From NCBI RefSeq assembly GCF_000010305.1, contig NC_012489.1, positions 3,665,646 to 3,729,645 on the forward strand: a stretch of DNA of 64,000 bases, in the 5' to 3' direction. Each line of letters begins with the position of its first letter. Position 1 is the first letter of the stretch. Under the pieces are notes generated by a model that was not told the origin of the DNA, searched no databases, and saw only the letters and a program-made list of their open reading frames with translations. The position numbers and the translations under genes are program-made. Shown one piece after another: positions 49,323-56,981 of the stretch. The stretch comes from Gemmatimonas aurantiaca T-27. GTDB taxonomy: Bacteria; Gemmatimonadota; Gemmatimonadetes; Gemmatimonadales; Gemmatimonadaceae.

Positions 49323-51529
49323 TTGCCCGGCTTGTATGTCCGCGTGGCGTTCTTCTCGACGTCCGCACGATAGTAGTTGACGTCCTTGAAATTGCCCGCG
49401 GCGTAGCGCTCGGCCTGATTGAAGAAGTACGGCGAGGACGGGCTGCTGTTCACACCACCAGCCAGCACACTCTTCGCACGCACCTTGGGGCCGAACTCGA
49501 CCGCCGCCACGAAGCTGTTGCCGCGATTGCCGTACATGCGCTTGGTGGTGCGAGCGCCCGTTTGACCAAATGCCGCCAGCGAACCCCAGTTGGCGGAGGC
49601 AAACGGCACCGCGATGCTCGGCTTGTTGTCGTCGAACGCGGCACCGATGTCACCACTGAGGCGCTGGTAGCGATTGATCTCCCCCCACGGTGTCTTCCAC
49701 GTGCCGAAATCCCGCGTCAGGCGATCCGATGCCCGGGACAGCGCCCCCAGCACCAGTGAAGCCGGTGCCTTGGTCTTCACGAACTCCAAGGTCAGCGTGC
49801 CACTCGCGCGCGCCGGTGCAGCGGCCGCCTGCGACACTTCTTCGCCGTAGGCATTGGCCAACGCCATCGGCACCGAATTGGCCGCAAAGCGATAGTCCCA
49901 GCTTCTCAACTGCGCCACCTGTTCGGCCAGCTTGGTCTTGAGCGAGTCACCGGCCGGCAACGCATCGTAGGCCGCCAGCAGTGGCGGCATGAGCTGCTCG
50001 AACGCGGGCAGGTAACTGTCGTACGCCGCACCGATCAGGCCATCGAGCGTGAAGTCCTTGCGATTCTGCAGCACCCGCACCGCGTGCACACCGCGCGGAT
50101 TGTCATCGCGCTGCTCCGACATGTACACCGGCCAGTCCCCGATCTTCGGGCTGTCGGCGCCAGACGCCGTGAACGGCCAGTTGTTGGTGTTCATGAGCCA
50201 GCCGCTCTTCGGGTTGTGCACCGTGATCATCTCGTTGAGCGCGTGCAGTCCCTGCCAGTCGTTCTTCGCATCGCTGCCATCCACCGGCTTGCTGAAGTCG
50301 ATGCCGGCGTTGCGCTTGGGGATGAAGTTGCCGTGGAAATACGAGATCACCCCATCCGCGTCGGCATACACGGTGTTGTTCGACGAGTTCGTGCGCAGCT
50401 CCATGATCTTGCGGAACGACGCATAGTCCTTGGCCTTGGTGCGCAGGTAGCTCTGCTGCAGCGCCTTGAGCGGCTCCTGCATCATGGCCACGGCCACCCA
50501 CTTGCCATCCTGAGAGCGGATGACCGGGCCGTGGTGCGTGAAGTAGGCCGTCACGGTACGACGCTGCATGCCCGACGCGGTCTTGTACGGCAACACGATG
50601 GTCCGCACGCGCACCGGCTTCTCCACGCCACCATGGCGATAGGTGAAACCACTGCCCTTGGGCGTCACCGTCTCGAGATACTCATCGATGACGTCGCCAC
50701 CGCCCGACGTGTGCATCCAGCCCAACCGGCTGTTGAAGCCCTGGTAGATGAAGAACTGCCCCCAGGTCACCGCGCCGTACGCATCCAACCCTTCTTCACT
50801 CGCCATGTGGATCTCGGGGCGAAAGTAGAAAGACGTGTGCGGATTGATCATCAGCAGCGCGTGGCCATTGGTCGTGTTGCCCGGCGCGATCGCAAAGCCA
50901 TTGGAACCACCGGGTTCCTGACCGAACGGCGACAACGCGGCGTCAGCACCCGCCTCGACATCACCACCGGCACCGGCGCCACCGCGCGCGCCATAGAACT
51001 GCTCGATGCCGCGCAGGTTCACCGATTCGATATCACCACCGATGCTGCCTTCGCTGAAGGACAACGCCATCCAGGGCTGGAAGCGCGTGATCAGACGCGG
51101 CTTCACCTCGGGGTGCGTGTGCAGATAGTAGTTGAGGCCATCGGCAAAACCATTCATCAGCGCCTTGAGCCACGCCGGGCTGGCGGCGTACTGCTTCTTC
51201 ATGTCCAGCGTATCGATGAACATCTTCATGCGCAGGTCGCGCCAGATCTCCTTCTCGCCCTCCACTTCGGCGAGACGCCCCATCGCGTTGATGTAGTTCG
51301 TCTCCACGCGATTGAAGTCGTCCTCCGCCTGCGCGTACACCATGCCGAACACGGCATCGGCGTCGGTCTTGCCGTAGACATGCGCAATACCCCACTGATC
51401 GCGCATGATCGTGACGCGCTGCGCCTGCTGGGTCCAGCGGGCCGGCTGTGCAGGGAGCGACGACGCAGCGAGTGACGGAGCAGCGAGCAACAGACTCGCC
51501 GCCAGGAGGCGACGGAAGCGTGTCTTCAT
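49319..51529 (-). CDS. Exported penicillin-acylase-family (Ntn) amidase
   Basis: The 736-residue precursor has a signal peptide (RRLLAASLLLAAPSLAASS) and then an alpha-chain start with VTIMRDQWGIAHVYGKTDADAVFGMVYAQAEDD. The autocatalytic cleavage point and N-terminal nucleophile Ser of the beta chain are in QEPGGSNGFAIAP (about residue 208). Such enzymes cleave N-acyl groups from homoserine lactones, beta-lactams or other amides in the periplasm. The gene overlaps rsmD upstream (ATGA) and the pantothenate kinase downstream (GTGA). Confidence 0.92.
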   Translation of the reverse strand: MKTRFRRLLAASLLLAAPSLAASSLPAQPARWTQQAQRVTIMRDQWGIAHVYGKTDADAVFGMVYAQAEDDFNRVETNYINAMGRLAEVEGEKEIWRDLRMKMFIDTLDMKKQYAASPAWLKALMNGFADGLNYYLHTHPEVKPRLITRFQPWMALSFSEGSIGGDIESVNLRGIEQFYGARGGAGAGGDVEAGADAALSPFGQEPGGSNGFAIAPGNTTNGHALLMINPHTSFYFRPEIHMASEEGLDAYGAVTWGQFFIYQGFNSRLGWMHTSGGGDVIDEYLETVTPKGSGFTYRHGGVEKPVRVRTIVLPYKTASGMQRRTVTAYFTHHGPVIRSQDGKWVAVAMMQEPLKALQQSYLRTKAKDYASFRKIMELRTNSSNNTVYADADGVISYFHGNFIPKRNAGIDFSKPVDGSDAKNDWQGLHALNEMITVHNPKSGWLMNTNNWPFTASGADSPKIGDWPVYMSEQRDDNPRGVHAVRVLQNRKDFTLDGLIGAAYDSYLPAFEQLMPPLLAAYDALPAGDSLKTKLAEQVAQLRSWDYRFAANSVPMALANAYGEEVSQAAAAPARASGTLTLEFVKTKAPASLVLGALSRASDRLTRDFGTWKTPWGEINRYQRLSGDIGAAFDDNKPSIAVPFASANWGSLAAFGQTGARTTKRMYGNRGNSFVAAVEFGPKVRAKSVLAGGVNSSPSSPYFFNQAERYAAGNFKDVNYYRADVEKNATRTYKPGK

Positions 51530-52104
51530 GACGAGGCGGGGGCTGGAGCGAGGGGAGGAGCGGACACCGGGAGCTGATGGCGGTATACGGAGATCGCGCT
51601 GTCATCCACGATCACCTGCTGCATCGTGACGTAGCGGACCGTCCGTGGAAGCTTGTGCGTGCTCGCATGTTCGGCCACCAGAATGGGTGACCACGGCGCC
51701 TCCAGCCAGCGTTCGATGAGCCGATCGAGCATCCGGGATTCGTAGGGCGGATCCACAAAGGCCAGATCATATCGGCCAGCGATCAGGGCGTTGGCAAACG
51801 GCAACGCATCCTTCTTGTAGACGCGCGCCTTCGTCGTCACCCGCAGCGCGGCGATGTTGGCCTTGAGTGCGTGCAAACTGGACGGACGGAACTCCACGAA
51901 GTCCACGTACTTCGCCCCACGCGACAGCGCTTCGAGTCCGATCGCACCGGTGCCGGCGAACAGGTCGATGACCCGGGCACCTTCGAGATCGGCGCGCACC
52001 AGCTTCATCATCTCCACCCGCACCGCTTCGGCCGTGGGCCGCACGCGGAAGTCCTTCGGCGAGGTGAGGTTACGCCCGGCGTACTTGCCTCCCACAATGC
52101 GCAT
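51526..52104 (-). CDS. rsmD: 16S rRNA guanine(966)-N2 methyltransferase RsmD
   Basis: The 192-residue protein starts MRIVGGKYAGRNLTSP and shows RPTAEAVRVEMM, the SAM loop VIDLFAGTGAIGLEALSRGA and the catalytic FVDPPYE, all as in RsmD. It methylates G966 of 16S rRNA in the assembled 30S subunit. The C-terminus has an extra Pro/Ala tail. It lies 3 bp after the truncated-haemoglobin gene and overlaps the acylase gene by 4 bp. Confidence 0.94.
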   Translation of the reverse strand: MRIVGGKYAGRNLTSPKDFRVRPTAEAVRVEMMKLVRADLEGARVIDLFAGTGAIGLEALSRGAKYVDFVEFRPSSLHALKANIAALRVTTKARVYKKDALPFANALIAGRYDLAFVDPPYESRMLDRLIERWLEAPWSPILVAEHASTHKLPRTVRYVTMQQVIVDDSAISVYRHQLPVSAPPLAPAPASS

Positions 52105-52107
52105 CGG

Positions 52108-52497
52108 TCAGCCCTCCTGGTTGCGCATGTGATCGGCCAGGGCATGCAGGCGCTGACGCAAATAGTCCTTGAGCTCTTGGGGAGCTTCATGTTCCGCCAG
52201 TGCGCGGTCCATGCACCACAGCCATTCATCGCGCTCACGCTCGCCGATGGCGAACGGGAAATGCCGCATGCGCAGGCGGGGGTGGCCGAACTTCTCGACG
52301 TATAGCTGCGGACCACCGGTCCACCCTGTCATGAAGAGGTACAGCTTTTCGCGCGAGGCCTTGAGGCTCGCCGCATGCAGCGCCCGGACGTTGGTGGCCT
52401 CGGGCGCGGTGTCCATCAGGTCGTAGAAGCGGTCCACCAGCGAGCGGATCCCCGTCTCGCCACCCAACTGCTCGTATTGCGTCTGCTCATGGGTCAT
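52108..52497 (-). CDS. Group II truncated haemoglobin
   Basis: The 129-residue protein shows the trHb2 pattern: YEQLGGETGIRSLVDRFYDLM with the B10 Tyr, YLFMTGWTGGPQLYVEKFGHPRLRMRHFPF with the proximal His, and the G8 Trp in DEWLWCMDRAL. Group II globins bind O2 or detoxify NO and peroxynitrite. First gene of the operon trHb-rsmD-acylase-coaW, with no obvious functional link to the others. Confidence 0.94.
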   Translation of the reverse strand: MTHEQTQYEQLGGETGIRSLVDRFYDLMDTAPEATNVRALHAASLKASREKLYLFMTGWTGGPQLYVEKFGHPRLRMRHFPFAIGERERDEWLWCMDRALAEHEAPQELKDYLRQRLHALADHMRNQEG

Positions 52498-52575
52498 CGT
52501 GAGGAAAGCCTAGTCCCCCGCGCCCGCACGAAGCAAGGCACAGCAGGCCCTGACCCTCACCGGGCAAACCGCCGA

Positions 52576-53301
52576 TCAGTACCTCGGGTACCGTCCACGG
52601 GGCATGTTGCCGCCGATCGTGCCGCCAATGACTCCACCGATCACGCCGCCAATCACACCGCCCATGCCCGTGCCCGGCATGCCAACCGGTGGCATGCCAC
52701 GACGCCCGCCACGCCGGCGATCATGCTCTTCACAGTGGTCCTCACCCGCCCCACCGCCCCGAATGATCACGCCGCCGCCACGGCCACGGCCCATGCCCTC
52801 CGTACCCCGACGCCCCTCACCTTCATCGGAGGCGCTGCCGGCCGAAGGCCCGCCGTCCGTCGGATACGAAATGCCCACCGGGGCTGGAGCACGCGTTTCC
52901 GGTTCCGGAACCGGGGCTGGCGTGGGCTCGACCTGCTCTGCCACGACCATCGCCGGAGCGGGCGCCTCGTCGACCACCGGTGCCACCGCCACTTCCTGCT
53001 CTTCGGCCTGTGGGGCAGGCCGCGGGGCCTGACGTCGGGTGGCCACCGCCTCCCGTCGCCCGCGCTGATCCCCACTCGGGGAGCCTGGACGCCCTCCCTC
53101 GAGCGCCGACACAATGCCGGTGCGTGGCCGCTGGGCGTTGACCGCCATCTGGAGATCACGCTCCAGGTCAGCGGTCATCGCCCCGGACTCCTCCCCCCCA
53201 CAGCCCGCCATCCCCAGCGCGGCCGTCGCACCGAAGAGCGCAACCCAGGCACGACGACGTGTCGGAAGCCGAAAGCTCTGACTTTGCCACAGTGCTCGCA
53301 T
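52576..53301 (-). CDS. Uncharacterised lipoprotein with Gly-rich VIGG-repeat C-terminus
   Basis: The 241-residue protein has a lipoprotein signal (RRRAWVALFGATAALGMAGC), a basic and Pro/Ala-rich middle part (APAPAMVVAEQVEPTPAPVPEPE, typical of a periplasm-spanning linker), and a C-terminal Gly/Arg region with GGVIGGVIGGVIGGTIGG. The ending resembles glycine-zipper or TonB-like sequences: a Pro-rich spanner after an inner-membrane or lipid anchor, then a glycine zipper. No TonB domain is visible. GAGG lies 6 nt before the ATG. The 250-bp gap upstream (53302-53551) has only two small hairpins, 53334-53349 and 53483-53501. Confidence 0.68.
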   Translation of the reverse strand: MRALWQSQSFRLPTRRRAWVALFGATAALGMAGCGGEESGAMTADLERDLQMAVNAQRPRTGIVSALEGGRPGSPSGDQRGRREAVATRRQAPRPAPQAEEQEVAVAPVVDEAPAPAMVVAEQVEPTPAPVPEPETRAPAPVGISYPTDGGPSAGSASDEGEGRRGTEGMGRGRGGGVIIRGGGAGEDHCEEHDRRRGGRRGMPPVGMPGTGMGGVIGGVIGGVIGGTIGGNMPRGRYPRY

Positions 53302-53551
53302 GCGAACCTCGGGCCGATCTGGCCGTGGGCGGTGTGTCCGGGCGGACACGGGAGATGATGCGCTTCGTCACCGAGAAAGGGTGCCGTGCAACAAGTCTAG
53401 CCCTGCAATTCCCGCACCAGTCGGTGAATTGCTCGTGGCGCAGGTGGAACCGCGCCAAGTGCCAGTTGCGCCGTCCCCAGCAGAGGACGAGAGGCGTCCT
53501 CCTTTGATGTCATTGATGTCGTCATCCGAACTCAGCATTACCGCCGCCGAG

Positions 53552-54184
53552 CTACCGCACCGCCCCCATCGTACCCGGAATTGTGAGGCTGTGGCGGTCG
53601 AGGATCGCCCGAATCGGCGCCTGCCGTTCGAGCACCTCGCGATAGACCCAGGGGTAGTGCTGCCAGGCGGCGAGGGTCCGGCGAGCCACCGCCTCGCCGA
53701 ACAACTGACGAACCACGTCGAACTCCCCCAGACACACGAGTAAATGCAAATAGGTGCTCTGTCGATCCCGGGCGCCCAGCGGCGGTCCGTCCGGTGCGTC
53801 GGGGTACAGTTGCTGCAGTTCTCCCATCGCCGCATCGGTGGCAGCCTGCCGGCCGGCGAACCACCAGTGCAGTTGTTCGTGCAGGAAAGTCGCCAGTTGC
53901 GCCGTATCATTCGCCAGGTAGGCGGTGTTGACCGTCAGTACCGGATGGCTGTGGGGCACCACCCGCGACTGAATCCGCACCGTACGGGTGAATAGCCATG
54001 GGGAAAGGTCGTACGCCACCAGCAGTCGATCGAGCTGCTCCCGACCGCGCTGTTCGAAGGACGAGCCACCAGCCAATTCAATAGTCAACGACGCAGGTGA
54101 AACCGGCGGTGCCGCTTGTGCGAGGAGTTCCGCGTTGGAAACGCCGAGTGTCAGAAACAATCCCGCGATCACAGAGTTCGTCAT
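53552..54184 (-). CDS. Exported HEXXH-motif protein, putative metallopeptidase
   Basis: The 210-residue protein has a signal peptide (MTNSVIAGLFLTLGVSNAELLAQA). In the middle, NDTAQLATFLHEQLHWWFAGRQAATDAA contains a zincin HEXXH site (HEQLH). Downstream Glu/Asp candidates for the third ligand lie in AAMGELQQLYPDAP. The family is not recognised. A periplasmic or secreted zinc protease is possible. The start at 54184 has the signal peptide at its N-terminus; longer frames do not. It overlaps the divergent promoter of the NTF2-like lipoprotein gene. Confidence 0.65.
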   Translation of the reverse strand: MTNSVIAGLFLTLGVSNAELLAQAAPPVSPASLTIELAGGSSFEQRGREQLDRLLVAYDLSPWLFTRTVRIQSRVVPHSHPVLTVNTAYLANDTAQLATFLHEQLHWWFAGRQAATDAAMGELQQLYPDAPDGPPLGARDRQSTYLHLLVCLGEFDVVRQLFGEAVARRTLAAWQHYPWVYREVLERQAPIRAILDRHSLTIPGTMGAVR

Positions 54185-54242
54185 GATGCATTCGTCCGAT
54201 GAAAAGTCGCGTCGACAGCGGCCAATTCCCCACCCTGTGGTG

Positions 54243-54845
54243 ATGACAGCCACACCGTCGTCACGGTTGGCTCCGACATCGTGGTGCACGGCTCTGCGAT
54301 GGCCGTGGCTGCTGCTGCTCCTCGTGACCACGGCCTGCGCAGACCAGTCACAGGTCTCCGCATCTGCACGTCGCACCATCGCCGACAGCCTCAGCGGGCT
54401 CATCACGCGCGCCTACGACTTCTCGGCACCGGGGGCTGCCGATCGGTTGCTGGCACTCTACCCCGACAGCGGACGTGTCATTTCCGGCGTCGCGGGACAC
54501 GTGACGACCACGCGCGACACGCTCGCGGGCGAAATCCGCGGCTTCTGGGAACGTGTGGGGCAGAACATGCGCGCGCCGCAATTTGTCCTGGGCTCCACAT
54601 ACGTGGATGTGATCACACGCGACGCGGTCGTGATGACATTGACGTACAGCATTCCACACACCACGCCGCGGAACACACCACACACCGTGAGTGGCGCATG
54701 GACCATGTTGTGGCGCAATCAGAACGGGCGGTGGATGATCGTACAGGAGCACCTCTCGGACACCCCTGAAAGCACGGCCCCGGGACCATCGCCAGCCGCA
54801 TCACGACCAGCGGACACGGCTGCGGCGATGGTCCACCGTCATTGA
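54243..54845 (+). CDS. NTF2-like (SnoaL/DUF4440) lipoprotein
   Basis: The signal peptide ends in WLLLLLVTTAC, a lipobox. The mature part is an NTF2-like fold: RTIADSLSGLITRAYDFSAPGAADRLLALYPDSGRVISG ... LAGEIRGFWERVGQNM ... VSGAWTMLWRNQNGRWMIVQEHLSD. It resembles the exported NTF2-like protein at 44098. A longer start at 54183 is in frame but would overlap the divergent protease start. Function unknown. Confidence 0.75.
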   Translation: MTATPSSRLAPTSWCTALRWPWLLLLLVTTACADQSQVSASARRTIADSLSGLITRAYDFSAPGAADRLLALYPDSGRVISGVAGHVTTTRDTLAGEIRGFWERVGQNMRAPQFVLGSTYVDVITRDAVVMTLTYSIPHTTPRNTPHTVSGAWTMLWRNQNGRWMIVQEHLSDTPESTAPGPSPAASRPADTAAAMVHRH

Positions 54846-54855
54846 TGGTCCGTCA

Positions 54856-56430
54856 TCAGAACTGCGCCACGCTCGCCTGCGCCCACGCGCGCGACATGCC
54901 CGTCGTCTCGGGATTCCGGAACAACTGACCAGGTTCGAGGTGAGGATAGATGTCCGCGTAGCTGCGGATTTCCATCGCGCTCACCCGCTTCATGATGAAC
55001 CAGGGCTTGAGGTCGCGCGGGCGTGCCAATCCTGTCGCCCCCAGCACCTCCATGAAGCTCTTCACGGTTTCACGGTGATAGCGCGCCACACGCTGCGACT
55101 TGTCGCCCACATGCAGACCGTTCACCAGAGCCGCATCCTGTGTGGCCACACCCGTGGGACAGGCATTGCTGTTGCAGCGCAGCGCCTGGATGCATCCCAG
55201 TGCGATCATCATCGCCCGCGCCGCGTTACAGGCATCCGCGCCCAGCGCCACCTTCGTGGCCAGGGCAAAACCGGTATTCACCTTGCCCGAGGCAATCACC
55301 TTGATGTGATCACGCAGCTCGGTACCCACGAGAGCGTTGTGCACGAACGACAACCCTTCGTTGAGCGGTGTGCCCACTGAATCGGAAAACTCGATCGGGG
55401 CCGCGCCGGTGCCACCTTCACCGCCGTCCACGGTGATGAAGTCGGGGAGAATGCCGGTATCGAGCATGGCCTTCACGATGCCCAGGAACTCGTGACGCTT
55501 GCCCACACACAGCTTGAAGCCGATGGGTTTTCCACCCGACAGATCGCGCAGCTTCTTGATGAAGTGCACCATCTCGAGCGGTGTGCGGAACGACGAATGT
55601 GCCGGCGGTGAAATCACGTCATGGCCAGGCTCCACGCCACGAATATCCACGATCTCTTGCGTGAGCTTCGCTGCAGGCAGGATGCCACCGTGCCCAGGCT
55701 TGGCGCCTTGCGAGAGCTTGATCTCGATCATCTTCACGTTCGGCAGCGCCGCACGTTCCGCAAATGCATCCGGATTGAAGCGCCCCTGCTTGTCACGGCA
55801 ACTGAAGTACCCGGTGCCGATCTGCCAGACGAGATCACCACCAGGCTCGAGATGGTACGGACTCAATCCCCCTTCACCGGTGCTGTGGGCGAAGTTGCCC
55901 ATCTTGGCACCCGCGTTGAGTGCCAGCACGGCATTTTTGCTGAGCGAGCCATAGCTCATCCCCGACACGTTGAAAATCGAGGCCGAGTACGGCTGCTTGC
56001 AGTCGGCACCACCGATCAGGACACGAGCTTCCGCCGGATCGGGATGCACCGGTGCGAGCGAGTGGTTGATCCACTCGTAGCCGGTTTCGTACACGTCCTT
56101 CTGCGTGCCAAAGGGCAGCGTGTCCAGATCACCCTTCGCGCGCTGATAGATCACCGAGCGATCGTTGCGACTGAACGGTTTGCCGTCGCTGTTGGATTCG
56201 ACGAAGTACTGGTTGATCTCGGGACGGATCATTTCCATCAGGTATCGCGCATTCCCGATCAGCGGAAAGTTACGACGGATGGCCTGCTTGGTCTGCAGCA
56301 TGTCGACGACGCCACGACCGATGGCCGGCAGGATGATCACATAGGACCAGAGGATCGGCTGCCACAGGAACGACAGCCCGGCGACAAGCGCCACGACCAG
56401 CGCGGACAGGGAGAGAAAGAGTATGCGCAT
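54856..56430 (-). CDS. FMN-binding glutamate-synthase-like protein (GltS/GltB2 domain), membrane-anchored
   Basis: The 524-residue protein starts with a membrane anchor of two helices (LSLSALVVALVAGLSFL; LWSYVIILPAIGR). The FMN-barrel glutamate-synthase core follows, with FNVSGMSYGSLSKNAVLALN, GLSPYHLEPGGDLVWQIGTGYFSCR, KPGHGGILPAAKLT, FITVDGGEGGTGAAP, and the 3Fe-4S cysteines CIQALRCNSNACPTG. It lacks the glutaminase domain, as do archaeal-type GltB-like proteins. It would transfer electrons to 2-oxoglutarate plus ammonia or to another substrate. A TAGAAT hexamer 5 nt before the ATG suggests a nearly leaderless transcript. Confidence 0.9.
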   Translation of the reverse strand: MRILFLSLSALVVALVAGLSFLWQPILWSYVIILPAIGRGVVDMLQTKQAIRRNFPLIGNARYLMEMIRPEINQYFVESNSDGKPFSRNDRSVIYQRAKGDLDTLPFGTQKDVYETGYEWINHSLAPVHPDPAEARVLIGGADCKQPYSASIFNVSGMSYGSLSKNAVLALNAGAKMGNFAHSTGEGGLSPYHLEPGGDLVWQIGTGYFSCRDKQGRFNPDAFAERAALPNVKMIEIKLSQGAKPGHGGILPAAKLTQEIVDIRGVEPGHDVISPPAHSSFRTPLEMVHFIKKLRDLSGGKPIGFKLCVGKRHEFLGIVKAMLDTGILPDFITVDGGEGGTGAAPIEFSDSVGTPLNEGLSFVHNALVGTELRDHIKVIASGKVNTGFALATKVALGADACNAARAMMIALGCIQALRCNSNACPTGVATQDAALVNGLHVGDKSQRVARYHRETVKSFMEVLGATGLARPRDLKPWFIMKRVSAMEIRSYADIYPHLEPGQLFRNPETTGMSRAWAQASVAQF

Positions 56431-56457
56431 GGTCTATTCTACACATTCGGCTCGCCA

Positions 56458-56487
56458 TTGACCCGATCCGGCACACTCCACTACAGT
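56458..56487 (+). promoter_or_regulatory. Candidate sigma-70-type promoter pointing into the 551-bp spacer
   Basis: TTGACC (56458-56463), an 18-bp spacer and TACAGT (56482-56487) face the SusC gene. The next strong signal on this strand is the terminator at 56663-56698, so the promoter could drive a short RNA of about 200 nt or the susC leader. Confidence 0.5.
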
Positions 56488-56493
56488 TCCCTG

Positions 56494-56698
56494 CATGTTC
56501 GCGTCCCTGCGCACCTCCATCTCCCTGCTCCCGGCCCCACACTGTCCGTGTGTCGCCGTGCGTGCCGCGTGTTGTCGCCGCGGTGCCGTTGCAGGCGGAG
56601 TGTGCTGACCCAGGTTATTTCCCACTGACGGATTGTTTCCGTCACCGGTGATCCTGGCATGCCGCCCGTCTCGTTTCCGAGTCGGGCGTTTTTGTTTT
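56494..56698 (+). ncRNA. Candidate small RNA or terminated leader upstream of susC
   Basis: Between the candidate promoter and a strong terminator there is no open reading frame of note. A hairpin TGACGGA/TCCGTCA encloses a 5-nt loop near 56624-56642 and is embraced by CCAGG/CCTGG. The terminator has stem CGCCCGTCTCG/CGAGTCGGGCG (one mismatch), loop TTTC and TTTTTGTTTT. No known riboswitch core was recognised. Boundaries are inferred from promoter and terminator only. Confidence 0.4.
56663..56698 (+). terminator. Rho-independent terminator in the susC upstream spacer
   Basis: Stem CGCCCGTCTCG (56663-56673) and CGAGTCGGGCG (56678-56688), loop TTTC, followed by TTTTTGTTTT (56689-56698). It points away from the glutamate-synthase-like gene and lies about 285 bp before the SusC start, so it ends some short transcript or attenuates the susCD message. 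Confidence 0.85.
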
Positions 56699-56868
56699 GC
56701 GGTGCGGTCATCCCGAACGCACATGTCCCCCTTTGAGCCCCGTTCATGTCGCTGACCCCGGTCCTGTTCACGTGTTGCTGTCCCTCGTGCTGTAAGCACC
56801 GGGGGAGGCACCTGCACGACCGGAACACTCGCCGTCACTGACGGACAGATCATTCGGCTTCGTTCTCC

Positions 56869-56903
56869 AAGGTCCACCCCCACGTACCCCGGGGGTGGAC
56901 CTT
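56869..56903 (+). other. Perfect 13-bp hairpin in the susC leader
   Basis: AAGGTCCACCCCC (56869-56881) and GGGGGTGGACCTT (56891-56903) pair exactly around a 9-nt loop, 78 bp before the SusC start codon. No T-run follows, so it is not an intrinsic terminator. It may stabilise the leader or be a regulator-binding site. Just upstream, CCGTCACTGACGG (about 56832-56844) repeats the CACTGACGGA sequence of the RNA candidate. Confidence 0.6.
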
Positions 56904-56981
56904 CGTGCATTGCGGTTCCCGCACGTCCGACGTCCTTCACGTCACCCCCGGATCTCCCCTCCATTCTCTGCTGGAGTTCCG

